Positions 22,145 to 30,657 of a stretch of DNA of 47,140 bases are shown here, piece by piece; position 1 is the first letter of the stretch; the number at the start of each line of letters is the position of its first letter. Source of the stretch: Gluconacetobacter aggeris (GTDB lineage Bacteria; Pseudomonadota; Alphaproteobacteria; Acetobacterales; Acetobacteraceae); the NCBI RefSeq assembly GCF_014174395.1, contig NZ_JABEQD010000020.1, forward strand, positions 1 through 47,140, read 5' to 3'. Below the pieces are notes generated by a model. The model was not told the origin of the DNA, did not search any database, and saw nothing but the letters and a program-made list of their open reading frames with translations. Both the position numbers and the translations under genes were made by a program.

Positions 22145-22531
22145 ATGCTTCTGATCGACGACCCCGCCATTGTGGCTGAAGTGACCGCGATGGCCGACCG
22201 GTATGAGGCGGCGCTGATGGCGAACGAGCTGGAGACGCTGGATGCGCTGTTCCGCGATGCGCCGGAGACGATCCGTTATGGTGTGGGTGAGATGCTGTAT
22301 GGCTTTGCCGAGATCGCGGCCTTTCGCAAGGGGCGGGCTGGCGGGTCGCCGCAGCGGCGGGTGCTGCGGCGGGTAATCACGACCTTCGGGAGCGATCTGG
22401 CCACCGTCAATCTGGAATTCCAGCGCGAGGGGGTCACGCGCATCGGGCGGCAGAGCCAGACCTGGGTGCGCACGGATGAAGGCTGGAAGATTACCTGCGC
22501 GCATGTCTCGCTGATGGCCGACATATCCTGA
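22145..22531 (+). CDS. HpxZ-like (DUF3225/SnoaL-fold) protein
   Basis: 128 residues from ATG 22145, which has AAGAGGA seven bases upstream; a longer start at 22085 lacks support. The sequence runs ...YEAALMANELETLDALF..., RYGVGEMLYGFAEIAAFRKGR and ...QSQTWVRTDEGWKITCAHVSLM, the cone-shaped NTF2/SnoaL pattern of DUF3225 proteins annotated as HpxZ (oxalurate catabolism) or AtzH. Neither purine nor triazine genes are next to it, so the biochemical role here is open. Family A repeat begins at its stop codon. Confidence 0.8.
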   Translation: MLLIDDPAIVAEVTAMADRYEAALMANELETLDALFRDAPETIRYGVGEMLYGFAEIAAFRKGRAGGSPQRRVLRRVITTFGSDLATVNLEFQREGVTRIGRQSQTWVRTDEGWKITCAHVSLMADIS

Positions 22532-22623
22532 GAACCTGCCTGGACATGCGCGCTGGTGGCGATCCGGCGCGCGTTTCCTTCGGGCCGCCCTTGCGCGCCA
22601 GCCCACAGTTCCAGACAGGTTCT
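22531..22623. repeat. Dispersed palindromic repeat, family A, short copy A2
   Basis: A 93-bp element with inverted ends AGAACCTGCCTGG / CCAGACAGGTTCT. It keeps the terminal repeats and the GGCGATCCGGCGCGCGTTTCC left arm of family A but lacks most of the centre. The first A is the last base of the upstream stop codon TGA. Confidence 0.8.
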
Positions 22624-22641
22624 GCGTGGTGGCGGAGGGTT

Positions 22642-22763
22642 GTTCTTTTTTGAAAAAAAGAACCAAAAAACTTCTGATCTATTCAGGAGCTTTTTGCCTG
22701 CTCGTTGCGAGGCGCCTGAACGGCTCAAAAGTCTTTTTGCTTCTTTTTCTTCAGAAAAAGAAG
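22642..22763. repeat. Composite three-hairpin repeat, family B, copy B1
   Basis: About 122 bp made of an A/T-rich hairpin (GTTCTTTTTT / AAAAAAAGAAC, 22642-22663), a central CAGG...CCTG inverted pair, and a second A/T-rich hairpin (CTTCTTTTTC / GAAAAAGAAG, 22740-22763). The same blocks occur inverted at 39670-39790 and in decayed form at 25430-25540. It separates the family A copy A2 from the cysG stop, and U-rich tracts on both strands make a bidirectional terminator likely. Confidence 0.8.
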
Positions 22764-22768
22764 GGTCT

Positions 22769-24172
22769 TTACCCTATCGGGGGCGATACCACCCGGTGGC
22801 GTACCACTTCGCCTACCAGGATCAGCGCGGGGCTGCCTATGCCGCTGGTGCGGGCGAGGTCGGGCAGGGTGTCCAGTGTGCCGGTCAGTACGCGCTGGTC
22901 GGGCTGGGTGCCGCGTTCGATGATGGCGGCGGGCCAGTCGGGGGGGAGGCCGTGGCGGACGAGCATCGCGCACAGGTCGGGCAGGGCGTGGACGCCCATA
23001 TAGATGGCGATCGTCTGGCCGGCGCCGGCCATGCGCTCCCACGGCAGGTCCAGCGTGCCGTCCTTGCGGGCGTGGCCGGTGACGAAGAGGCAGGATTGCG
23101 CGCAGTCGCGGTGGGTCAGCGGAATGCCGGCATAGGCGGCGCACCCGCTGGCGGCCGTGATGCCGGGTACGACCTGGAAGGGGATGCCGGCTTCGACCAG
23201 GGCCTCGATTTCCTCGCCGCCCCGGCCGAAGATGAACGGGTCGCCGCCTTTCAGGCGCAATACGCGCTCGCCCGCGCGGGCGCGGCGGATCAGTTCGGCG
23301 TTGATGTCGGGTTGCGGCATGGTGTGGCGGTCGCGCTGCTTGCCGACGAAGATTCGTGTGGCGTCGCGGCGTACGCGGTCCAGCAGGGTGGGCGGCAGAA
23401 GCTGGTCGTAGAGGACGGAGTCGGCGTTCTGCATCAGGTGCAGCGCGCGCAGGGTCAGCAGGTCGGGGTCGCCGGGGCCGGCGCCGACCAGCCAGACCTC
23501 GCCCGTGGTGCGTGTGCCGTCCAGGAGCTGGTCCAGCACCTGTCGGGCGGTTGCGGTATCGCCGCGCTGGGCGGCGGCTCCGCCTGGGCCGTCCAGAAAA
23601 TCTTCCCACACGCGGCGGCGGCGGTCGATGTCGGGGCAGTGTGCGACGACATGGGGGCGGGCGTCGCGCAGGAAGCGGGCGAGGCTGTCGAGGCCGGCCG
23701 GCATTGCGGCCTCGATGCGTTCGCGCAGGCGGCGGGCCAGGACCGGGGCGGCGCCGCCGGTGGAAATCGCGATCCGCACCGGGCCGCGATGGATCTGTGC
23801 GGGGGTGATGAAGCTGGAGGGTTCGGGATCGTCCACCGCGCAGACCGGGATGTTCAGCGCGTCGGCCCGCGCGGCGACGGTGCGGTTGACGGCGCGGTCG
23901 TCGGTTGCGGCGTAGACCAGGCGGCAGCCGGGCAGCATTGCATTCAGTTGGTCGGGACGGGCTTCGGCCGCGATGTGGTGGATCTGCCCGGCGTCGCGCA
24001 GGGCCGTCAGCGCGTCGTCCAGCGTGGGGGCCAGCACCTCGACCCGTGCCGCGTGGGCCAGCAGCAGGCGGATCTTGTTCAGGGCGATGCCGCCGCCGCC
24101 CACGACCAGCACGCGCGCGCCGCGCAGGCGCAGGGCGATAGGGAACCAGCCGGGTTCGTCCGATGCGGTCAT
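22769..24172 (-). CDS. cysG: Siroheme synthase (multifunctional CysG)
   Basis: 467 residues from ATG 24172, the start that overlaps the mobB stop; long upstream extension of the frame is not coding. N-terminal NAD-dependent precorrin-2 dehydrogenase/ferrochelatase with VLVVGGGGIALNK (21-33) and ATDDRAVNR (89-97). The C-terminal uroporphyrinogen-III methyltransferase starts near 225 with VWLVGAGPGDPDLLTLRAL, followed by DQLL, RLKGGDPFIFGRGGEE and VVPGITAASG. It converts uroporphyrinogen III to siroheme, the cofactor of sulfite and nitrite reductases. Coupling to mobB suggests a link to nitrate/nitrite assimilation, where both siroheme and molybdenum cofactor are needed. Confidence 0.96.
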   Translation of the reverse strand: MTASDEPGWFPIALRLRGARVLVVGGGGIALNKIRLLLAHAARVEVLAPTLDDALTALRDAGQIHHIAAEARPDQLNAMLPGCRLVYAATDDRAVNRTVAARADALNIPVCAVDDPEPSSFITPAQIHRGPVRIAISTGGAAPVLARRLRERIEAAMPAGLDSLARFLRDARPHVVAHCPDIDRRRRVWEDFLDGPGGAAAQRGDTATARQVLDQLLDGTRTTGEVWLVGAGPGDPDLLTLRALHLMQNADSVLYDQLLPPTLLDRVRRDATRIFVGKQRDRHTMPQPDINAELIRRARAGERVLRLKGGDPFIFGRGGEEIEALVEAGIPFQVVPGITAASGCAAYAGIPLTHRDCAQSCLFVTGHARKDGTLDLPWERMAGAGQTIAIYMGVHALPDLCAMLVRHGLPPDWPAAIIERGTQPDQRVLTGTLDTLPDLARTSGIGSPALILVGEVVRHRVVSPPIG

Positions 24173-24717
24173 GGCGTGTGTCCTGTGGTCTGGTTTCCTG
24201 GGGGCCGGCAGGGGCGGGCGTGGGCCAGGACGAAGGCGGCGATGGCGTCGGTGTCGTTCAGGTCCAGCCGGGAGATGCCGGGTGGCAGGTCCAGCGTGGG
24301 GGCGTCGGTGGCGACGGCTGCGATCTGGGGCGTGGCGGGCCAGAGCGGGTCCTTGCCCAGGGTGGGGCGGTAGATTTCGATCGCGACCGGCAGGGCCGTG
24401 CGGAAGCCTTCGACCAGGATCAGGTCCGCCGGGGCCATGCGGGCGATCAGGTCGGGCAGGGTGGGGTGGGCTGGGCCATCCTGTTCGTGCAGCAGGGCCC
24501 AGCGCGTGTCGGAGGCCACCAGCACCTCGCGCGCGCCGGCTTCGCGGTGGCGGTGGGAATCCTTGCCCGGACGGTCCATATCGAACCCATGGTGGGCGTG
24601 CTTGATGGTGGAGACGCGCAGGCCCCGTGCGGCCAGCGTTTCCAGCAGCCGGACCATCAATGTGGTCTTGCCCGCGCCGCTGCGCCCGGTAATGCCCATG
24701 ATCGCGGCGTGCCCCAT
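24169..24717 (-). CDS. mobB: Molybdopterin-guanine dinucleotide biosynthesis adaptor MobB
   Basis: 182 residues. Walker A loop GRSGAGKT (11-18), then STIKHAHHGFDMDRPGKDSHRHREAGA, the MobB signature region, and a Walker-B-like LILVEGFR. It binds GTP and helps MobA attach GMP to molybdopterin. Its stop overlaps the cysG start (ATGA), and it is divergent from mobA with about 105 bases between, so the two halves of the MGD pathway share one promoter region. Confidence 0.95.
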   Translation of the reverse strand: MGHAAIMGITGRSGAGKTTLMVRLLETLAARGLRVSTIKHAHHGFDMDRPGKDSHRHREAGAREVLVASDTRWALLHEQDGPAHPTLPDLIARMAPADLILVEGFRTALPVAIEIYRPTLGKDPLWPATPQIAAVATDAPTLDLPPGISRLDLNDTDAIAAFVLAHARPCRPPGNQTTGHTP

Positions 24718-24823
24718 CGTTCCGTCCTGTTGCGTTCCGCGTGTTCGTAGGAGGTACAGGTGCCTTCAATCCCCGATGATGGCAAGGTCGGGACCGGAGG
24801 GGCCGGCGGCAAGGGAGCGTGGG

Positions 24824-25429
24824 ATGGGGTGTGCTGGTGTGGTTCTGGCGGGCGGGGCGGCCACCCGCATGGGTGGGGGCGACAAACCGCTCCTGACCGC
24901 CGGGCGGTTGACCCTGCTGGCGCGGCTGCTGGCGCGTCTGGCGGGGGAGGATATGAAGCTGGCCATCAATGCACGGGGGGACGAAGGGCGCTTCGCGGCC
25001 TATGGGCTGCCGGTGCTGCCTGACGGGATCGAGGGCGCCGGGCCGCTGGCCGGGGTGCTGGCGGCCATGGACTGGGCGGCCGGGCTGGAGTGCGCCTGGG
25101 TGCTGACGGTGCCGGGGGATACGCCCTTCGTGCCGCGCGGGCTGGCGGCCGCGCTGGCGCCCGGGCCGTCGGTGGCGGTGTCGGGCGGGCGGCGGCACCA
25201 TCTGGTGGCGCTGTGGCCGGTGGCGGCGCGGGGGGCGTTGCGTGCGCGGCTGGAGGCGATCGGGCCCGGTGCGCCGCGTGCCGCCTTTGGCGTGCGGGCC
25301 TTTGCCGAGACGGCGGGGATGCGGGAGGTGGTGTTCCCGGATCGGCCGTTCGATCCGTTCCTGAACGTCAATACGCCGGAGGACCTGGTGGTGGCGCGTC
25401 GGATCGCGGAGGCGGAGGACGGGCGGTGA
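24824..25429 (+). CDS. mobA: Molybdenum cofactor guanylyltransferase MobA
   Basis: 201 residues from ATG 24824 (AAGGGAG about seven bases upstream). N-terminal nucleotide-binding signature LAGGAATRMGGGDK (8-21), then PVLPDGIEGAGPLAGVLAAM, the metal-binding VPGDTPFVP and a C-terminal LNVNTPEDL, all typical of MobA. It transfers GMP from GTP to Mo-molybdopterin in the cytoplasm. The stop is followed at once by a decayed family B repeat. Confidence 0.94.
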   Translation: MGCAGVVLAGGAATRMGGGDKPLLTAGRLTLLARLLARLAGEDMKLAINARGDEGRFAAYGLPVLPDGIEGAGPLAGVLAAMDWAAGLECAWVLTVPGDTPFVPRGLAAALAPGPSVAVSGGRRHHLVALWPVAARGALRARLEAIGPGAPRAAFGVRAFAETAGMREVVFPDRPFDPFLNVNTPEDLVVARRIAEAEDGR

Positions 25430-25540
25430 AAGAGCCAAAAAACTTTGATTCGTTCAGGATTCTTGCTGGGGAAGAGGAAGAGAAGGCGATGGCTCTGAAC
25501 GGATCAAAAGTCGTTTTGCTTCTTTTTCGGAAGTCGGGAT
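25430..25540. repeat. Composite repeat, family B, decayed copy B2
   Basis: Shares with B1 the blocks GAGCCAAAAAACTT, TTCAGGA, CTGAACGG-TCAAAAGTC and TTTTGCTTCTTTTTC, but the hairpin arms are eroded and the right-hand arm is incomplete. It lies directly after the mobA stop and ends 2 bases before the stop of the next, convergent gene. Confidence 0.7.
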
Positions 25541-25542
25541 GA

Positions 25543-26880
25543 TTACTGCGCGCCCGTTACCCGCCACACGGTATTGCCGACATCGTCGGCGACCAGCAGG
25601 GCGCCGGATTTGTCCAGCGCCAGCCCGACGGGGCGGCCGTGGACATGGTCTTCGTCGGCGGTGAGGAAGCCGGTCAGCACGTCGCGGGGCGGGCCGGAGG
25701 GGCGGCCGTCGGCGAAGGGGACGTAGAGGACGCGGTAGCCGCTCTTGGGCTTGCGGTTCCATGAGCCGTGCTGGGCGACGAACAGGCCGCTGCGCCACGC
25801 GTCGGGCAGGCTGCTGTCCTGCGAGAAGGCGATGCCCAGCGAGGCCGTGTGCGGGCCCAGCGCGTAATCGGGGGCGATGGCGCTGGCCACCAGGTCCGGC
25901 CGCTGGGGCTGGACGCGGACATCGACATGCTGGCCGTAATAGCTGTAGGGCCAGCCGTAGAACGCGCCCTCCTTTACCGATGTGATGTAGTCCGGCACGA
26001 GGTCGCTGCCGATTTCGTCCCGTTCGTTCACCGCCGTCCACAGGGTGCCGGTCCGGGGCTCCCACGCCAGCCCGTTGGGGTTGCGCAGGCCGGTGGCGAA
26101 GGGGGTGAGCGTGCCGGTGGCAATGTCGAACCTGTCGATCCGCGCGCGGCCTTCCTCGGCTTCCATGCCGTTATCGGCGACATTGCTGTTGGAGCCGATG
26201 GTGACGTACAGCGTGCGCCCGTCCGGGGTGGCCAGGATGTTCTTGGTCCAGTGGTGGTTGTATCCGGCCGGCAGGTCCGCGGCTTTCTCGCCCGGGGCGT
26301 CGATATGGGTTTCGCCCTCGCGATAGGGGAAGCGGACCAGGGCGTTGGCATTGGCCACGTAGAGCGTATCGCCGACCAGTGCCATGCCGAAGGGCGAATA
26401 GAGATGGTCGAGGAAGACGCTGCGCTGGTCGGCGAGCCCGTCGCCATTGGTATCGCGCAGCAGGATGATGCGGTTGGGGCTCGGGGCGCCCGCGCCGACG
26501 CGGCCCATGATCAGGCCGGCGATGCGGTTCTTCAGGGTCTTGATATCGGTGCCGGGCGAATTGGATTCCGCCACCAGGATGTCGCCGTTGGGCAGCCTGT
26601 ACAGCCAGCGCGGATGGTCCAGCCCTGTTGCGAACGCATGCACCGCCAGCCCCGGTGCCGGGACGGGGGCCTGCGTGCCCTGCCAGCCGATGGGGGTGGC
26701 GATGTTGACCGTGGGCATGAAGGTCGGGTTGGGCGGCAGCAGGATCGGATTGGGGCCGGTTCCGGCCGCGACCGACTGCCGGGCTTCTTCCGGGGAGAGG
26801 ATGGCGCGGCAGCCGACGGCCGCCAGCAGCGCCAGGACGCCTGTGCCTGCCAGAAGAAGCCGGAAACGGGGACGTGTCAT
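25543..26880 (-). CDS. PQQ-type sugar (L-sorbosone-like) dehydrogenase, probable lipoprotein
   Basis: 445 residues from ATG 26880; a start at 26910 would put ten extra residues before the signal. The signal [17 protein letters not shown] ends in a lipobox-like AVGC, so lipid attachment at Cys24 is possible. The rest is a six-bladed beta-propeller of the soluble glucose/sorbosone dehydrogenase family: [62 protein letters not shown] and the C-terminal [13 protein letters not shown]. It would oxidise sugars or aldehydes in the periplasm using PQQ and feed electrons to the respiratory chain; acetic acid bacteria use such an enzyme for L-sorbosone. Exact substrate uncertain. Confidence 0.88.
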   Translation of the reverse strand: MTRPRFRLLLAGTGVLALLAAVGCRAILSPEEARQSVAAGTGPNPILLPPNPTFMPTVNIATPIGWQGTQAPVPAPGLAVHAFATGLDHPRWLYRLPNGDILVAESNSPGTDIKTLKNRIAGLIMGRVGAGAPSPNRIILLRDTNGDGLADQRSVFLDHLYSPFGMALVGDTLYVANANALVRFPYREGETHIDAPGEKAADLPAGYNHHWTKNILATPDGRTLYVTIGSNSNVADNGMEAEEGRARIDRFDIATGTLTPFATGLRNPNGLAWEPRTGTLWTAVNERDEIGSDLVPDYITSVKEGAFYGWPYSYYGQHVDVRVQPQRPDLVASAIAPDYALGPHTASLGIAFSQDSSLPDAWRSGLFVAQHGSWNRKPKSGYRVLYVPFADGRPSGPPRDVLTGFLTADEDHVHGRPVGLALDKSGALLVADDVGNTVWRVTGAQ

Positions 26881-26940
26881 GATGGCCTCGTACTCTGTGG
26901 CTCCGCGCACGCATCCGGAGCCGGTGACGCTGGGAAGGGG

Positions 26941-27292
26941 CTGATCATCATGTCATTTCGCGTGGGAGTGCAACCACCCTCTCTCCTTTCCATGGAGGAG
27001 AAGCCCATGGCAGGTATCGTTCTGACAATAAGGCTCGTCGCTGGTCCTGGCGCGTGCTCATCCGTTGCTGGACGCCCCTGGCTTCCTGCGGCACCTCTTG
27101 CCGCGGTCCCGTCACTTTTTTGGCAGGGGGCGTCTCGAACGAGACATTTGGGGCATGATGAATTTTTCCTAAAAGCGGACAGTCATGTCGACATGTTTGT
27201 CGTAAGCGGCAAATCACGGGATATGGGTGGCGCCATGTCGAAGCAGCTCACCCTCGCCGGGGACCATTCGGCATCCCGAATCGTTGTTTCCT
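26941..27292. other. Gene-free stretch with a cluster of stem-loops
   Basis: About 350 bases without a convincing gene. It contains nested inverted pairs GACGCCCCTG (27071-27080) / CAGGGGGCGTC (27124-27134), inside them TGCGGCA (27087-27093) / TGCCGC (27099-27104), and next to them a perfect GTCTCG-AA-CGAGAC hairpin (27132-27145). A frame 27007-27354 on the plus strand has a good ribosome-binding sequence (TGGAGGAG) but its protein looks random. A structured small RNA or leader is possible; no known class was recognised. Confidence 0.35.
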
Positions 27293-27886
27293 TTATCGTA
27301 GTGTTTCAAAATGTCGGAGAATCCATGAGATTTCATAAATCAATCCGAAGCTGACGAAGGTCATGTGAAATCGGCGATTGGTGGAAACGATTGCGATGCC
27401 GCAAAAGACAAGATAGACCGGCACCCGGAACCAGTATTCGGCCGAAAACATGGCGTAATGCGCCGAACCCTTGATGAGCGTGTCGATCAGGTCGAAGATG
27501 ACAGTCAACGCGAAGAACGAGAAAAACCACTTTCTCCTTGAAATGAAGAAATCCTCGTATCCCGTATAGTCGCTGATTGAATCCGGAAACAGGAACGCGC
27601 TCAGAAAAAACAGGATAATCGCGTAAATGATCAGGAACAGATAGGTCTCGAACGTCCAGGCCGGTAGCGCGACCAGCCAGAACTCCCACCACCAGAAATG
27701 CACGAGCATGAGCAGCAATGTCAACACCCAGCCGATATGAACCGGATAGATCCGCGTCTGTCCGGGATGTTGAATGATGCGCACCAGACCATTGAGCAGG
27801 CGCGTGACGCTCAAACCCACCACCATGCCCATGATGATGCGCACATGCTGAAAAATTTCGGGAGAAGGCAAGGGCGGACTGGTCAT
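27293..27886 (-). CDS. Multipass membrane protein of unknown function
   Basis: 197 residues from ATG 27886; a longer start at 27979 adds a low-complexity basic extension. About five membrane helices are visible: IIMGMVVGLSVTRLL, a long Trp-rich helix around VLTLLLMLVHFWWWEFWLVAL, LFLIIYAIILFFLSAFLF, WFFSFFALTVIFDLI and VYLVFCGIAIVS. The aromatic clusters and a GLSVTRLLNG segment recur in small Proteobacterial hypothetical membrane proteins, but no function is assigned. The gene stands alone between two poorly coding stretches. Confidence 0.75.
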   Translation of the reverse strand: MTSPPLPSPEIFQHVRIIMGMVVGLSVTRLLNGLVRIIQHPGQTRIYPVHIGWVLTLLLMLVHFWWWEFWLVALPAWTFETYLFLIIYAIILFFLSAFLFPDSISDYTGYEDFFISRRKWFFSFFALTVIFDLIDTLIKGSAHYAMFSAEYWFRVPVYLVFCGIAIVSTNRRFHMTFVSFGLIYEISWILRHFETLR

Positions 27887-27920
27887 GGGTGCGTTCTTTC
27901 CGAGCAGGCGTTGATGTTTT

Positions 27921-28325
27921 TCACTCTTCGTAGTGGGAGGAATTGACGACCTTCGATCCGTCCACCCCAAACCGGGCAAGGCTATCGCCCATCATGGCCT
28001 GCCGATGTCCTGCAAACAGGTCGCGTGGCGTCGAATTGTGAGCGTCATCGGTCGTGCGGCTGGAAATATCTAAGACGCTGTTTGCAAAGTCACTCTGCCG
28101 GACATCGCCCCGGACGGCCCGGACATCTTCGAAGGTCGGTGTCTGCGCGATCGCATCTGGCAGGTGATCGGCCGCATTCGGCACGGGGCGGATCGTACGC
28201 CCGCGATCTGTTGCCGGCAAATTGACCGAGGTCGACAACGGCAGGGCTGTCGCGGTGAGTGGCGTGACACGACCAGCAGGCCCAAAGGGGCACGGGGGAG
28301 AGGCAGGGAGAGCGAGCACATCCAC
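27921..28325 (-). CDS. Doubtful hypothetical protein
   Basis: A 134-residue frame. The N-terminal part is Pro/Thr-rich; the C-terminal 60 residues (from about TFEDVRAVRGDVRQSDF to GSKVVNSSHYEE) have a balanced, globular-looking composition, more so than the competing frames. I recognise no motif. It could be a small real gene, the remnant of a larger one, or chance. It lies upstream of and in line with the membrane protein gene. Confidence 0.3.
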   Translation of the reverse strand: MDVLALPASPPCPFGPAGRVTPLTATALPLSTSVNLPATDRGRTIRPVPNAADHLPDAIAQTPTFEDVRAVRGDVRQSDFANSVLDISSRTTDDAHNSTPRDLFAGHRQAMMGDSLARFGVDGSKVVNSSHYEE

Positions 28326-28487
28326 TCCTTTTCCATAGCGGAATGGTATGTCTTTTTACGAAATTCGTCCATCCATGGAAAGTCGGGCGTGCGGGGGGAT
28401 TCGCCTTGCGGGGAATCGCTCTTTGGAGCGACGGGATGCTTGCTGTAGAGTTGGGGTCGAATCACATCCGGTGAATTGAGCATTAGA

Positions 28488-29873
28488 ATGCGCGTGCGGC
28501 AGACGCCCCCAGGCCGGGGCACAGGCGGGGTGGCATCGCCCGGTGGGGGCGGAGGTCCGGCGAAGCCTGCCGGGTCGCGGGGGGCGGACGACCCCGAACT
28601 GCCCAGCCCGGTGGTCGGGCCGAGCCGGCCGCCTCTGTTTCGCGTGCTGGGACCGGGGTTGATCACCGGCGCGTCGGACGACGATCCGAGCGGGATCGCG
28701 ACCTATTCGCAGGCCGGGGCGCAGTTTGCCTATGGGCTGTCATGGACGCTGCTGTTCACCTATCCGCTGATGGTGGCGGTGCAGATGATCAGCGCGCGGA
28801 TCGGGCGGACGACGGGGCATGGGCTGGCGGGCGTGATCCGCCTGCATTGTCCGGCCTGGCTGCTGAGCGGAGTCGTGCTGCTGCTGCTGGTGGCGAACAT
28901 CATCAATCTGGGCGCCGACCTGGGCGCGATGGCCGATGCGCTGGGGCTGCTGCTGCCGGCGCCACATGCGCTGTATGTGCTGCTGTTCTCGGCGATTTCG
29001 ATCTCGATGCAGCTCTTCCTGCAATATACGCGCTATGTGGCGGCGCTGAAATGGCTGACGCTGGCGCTGTTTGCCTATTTCGCCGCTCTGGCCTGCGTGG
29101 CGGTGGATTGGCGGGGGCTGGCCTGGCATCTGGTCTGGCCCGGCCATGCGCTGACATCGGGCTATCTGACGACGCTGGTGGCGATCCTGGGGACCACGAT
29201 CAGCCCTTATCTGTTCTTCTGGCAGGCGTCGGAGGAGGTCGAGGACCTGCATGTCTATCCCCAGCGCGTCGACCTGGTCGATGCGCCGTCGCAGGGCAGG
29301 CGGGCGCTGCGGCGCATCGAGATCGATACGCTGGTGGGCATGGGATTCTCCAACCTGGTCGCGCTGGCCATTCTGGTGACGACGGCGGCGACGCTGAATG
29401 TCCATGGCGTGACCGACATCCAGACCTCGGCGCAGGCCGCCGAGGCGCTGCGGCCGATCGCGGGGGAATTCGCGTCGCTGGTCTTCACGGTGGGCATCGT
29501 GGGCACCGGGATGCTGGCGGTGCCGGTGCTGGCGGGGTCGGCCGCCTATGCCGTGGGGGAGGCGCGGCAATGGCCGACGGGGCTGGAGCGCCGCCCCAAG
29601 GAGGCGCAGGCCTTCTACGCCACGCTGGTGATCGCCACGCTGATCGGCATGATCATCAATTTCGCGCCTGTCGATCCGATCCGCGCACTGTTCTGGAGTG
29701 CGGTGCTGAACGGGGTGACGGCGGTGCCGGTCATGGTCGTGATGATGGTGGTGGCGGCGCGGCGGGATGTGATGGGGCGGTTTGCCATTCGCGGCCCGCT
29801 GCGATGGCTGGGCTGGATCGCGACCCTGCTGATGGGCGGGGTGGTGCTGGCGATGTTCGGCGCTTTGTTGTGA
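28488..29873 (+). CDS. Nramp-family metal transporter with altered metal-binding motifs
   Basis: 461 residues from ATG 28488 (an in-frame TTG at 28476 is also possible; the first 55 residues are a Gly/Pro-rich cytoplasmic extension). Eleven or so membrane helices follow. TM1 reads LGPGLITGASDDDPSGIATYSQAGAQF, where classical Mn/Fe Nramps have DPGN, and the TM6 motif MPH is replaced by SPY in TISPYLFFWQ. The family imports divalent metals with protons; loss of the Asn and Met ligands is a mark of Nramp-related proteins with other selectivity, including some Mg transporters. A perfect terminator hairpin follows the stop. Confidence 0.9.
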   Translation: MRVRQTPPGRGTGGVASPGGGGGPAKPAGSRGADDPELPSPVVGPSRPPLFRVLGPGLITGASDDDPSGIATYSQAGAQFAYGLSWTLLFTYPLMVAVQMISARIGRTTGHGLAGVIRLHCPAWLLSGVVLLLLVANIINLGADLGAMADALGLLLPAPHALYVLLFSAISISMQLFLQYTRYVAALKWLTLALFAYFAALACVAVDWRGLAWHLVWPGHALTSGYLTTLVAILGTTISPYLFFWQASEEVEDLHVYPQRVDLVDAPSQGRRALRRIEIDTLVGMGFSNLVALAILVTTAATLNVHGVTDIQTSAQAAEALRPIAGEFASLVFTVGIVGTGMLAVPVLAGSAAYAVGEARQWPTGLERRPKEAQAFYATLVIATLIGMIINFAPVDPIRALFWSAVLNGVTAVPVMVVMMVVAARRDVMGRFAIRGPLRWLGWIATLLMGGVVLAMFGALL

Positions 29874-29887
29874 GGGGGTGAGCGGTA

Positions 29888-29916
29888 AAAGACGGAAACC
29901 CACGGTTTCCGTCTTT
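29888..29916 (+). terminator. Rho-independent terminator after the Nramp-like gene
   Basis: Perfect 13-bp stem AAAGACGGAAACC (29888-29900) / GGTTTCCGTCTTT (29904-29916) with a CAC loop, starting 15 bases after the stop codon. The T-run is within the stem end (CTTTG). Confidence 0.8.
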
Positions 29917-30007
29917 GGGTGCTGCCGTCTGGTGGGGTGGGCCGTATGGTCCGGGATGTAACGTTCGCTCCCCCAGGAAACGGCCCCGAGGCCGGGAAGA
30001 GGTCACG

Positions 30008-30604
30008 ATGACGAAGCTGCTGGTTCTCTATTATTCCACCTATGGACATGTCGAGACGATGGCCGGGGCCGTCGCCGAGGGAGCCCGCGCGGCGGGCGTC
30101 GAGGTCGATATCAAGCGCGTGCCGGAGACGGTGCCCGAGGAGATCGCGAAGGCGCATCATTTCAAGCTCGACCAGGCGGCGCCGGTCGCGACCCCGGCCG
30201 ATCTGGCGGAGTATGACGCCATCATCATCGGTGCGCCGACGCGCTTCGGGCGGCTGCCGGCGCAGATGGCGGCCTTCTGGGACCAGACGGGCGGGCTGTG
30301 GCTGAAGGGTGCGCTGGTCGGCAAGGTGGGCGCGGCCTTCACCTCCACCGCCAGCCAGCATGGCGGGCAGGAAACGACGCTGTATTCGCTGCTGTCCAAC
30401 CTGATCCATCACGGCATGGTCATCAGCGGCCTGCCCTACAGCTTCCAGGGCCAGTTGAAGCTGGATGAGGTGACGGGCGGCGCGCCCTATGGCGCCACCA
30501 CGATCGCTGCCGGTGACGGGTCGCGCGCCGTGAGCGCCAACGAGCTGGATGGTGCGCGCTTCCTCGGCCAGCACGTCGCCGGCCTGGCCAGGAAACTCAC
30601 CTGA
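30008..30604 (+). CDS. wrbA: NAD(P)H:quinone oxidoreductase WrbA
   Basis: 198 residues from ATG 30008 (GAAGAGG upstream). Flavodoxin-like FMN site [14 protein letters not shown] at the start, then [30 protein letters not shown] and the WrbA-specific [23 protein letters not shown] and [13 protein letters not shown]. Two-electron quinone reductase that limits redox cycling; cytoplasmic, tetrameric in the family. Stands alone between a terminator and a repeat remnant that begins at its stop codon. Confidence 0.96.
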   Translation: MTKLLVLYYSTYGHVETMAGAVAEGARAAGVEVDIKRVPETVPEEIAKAHHFKLDQAAPVATPADLAEYDAIIIGAPTRFGRLPAQMAAFWDQTGGLWLKGALVGKVGAAFTSTASQHGGQETTLYSLLSNLIHHGMVISGLPYSFQGQLKLDEVTGGAPYGATTIAAGDGSRAVSANELDGARFLGQHVAGLARKLT

Positions 30605-30640
30605 GCCTGCCCGAAAATGCGCGTCGGATCGCCGGCAGGG
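30604..30640. repeat. Family A remnant (left end only)
   Basis: Directly at the wrbA stop the sequence reads AGCCTGCCCGAAAATGCGCG, the left end of family A, after which similarity fades (GGATCGCCGGC). No right-hand inverted end was found before the phospholipase stop at 30658. Confidence 0.55.
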
Positions 30641-30657
30641 CGAGTTGGCAAACAGCC

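Noticed and set aside
22556-24373. Plus-strand frame opposite cysG, starting in repeats
   Set aside because: It runs through family A and B repeats and the antisense of cysG; Gly/Ala/Val-rich product without features.
26941-27292. Known riboswitch (cobalamin, TPP, yybP-ykoY)
   Set aside because: None of the conserved motifs of these classes could be read on either strand.
27007-27354. Possible small gene with TGGAGGAG ribosome-binding sequence
   Set aside because: The product lacks hydrophobic pattern or motif and overlaps the 3' end of the convergent membrane protein gene; stem-loops explain the region better.
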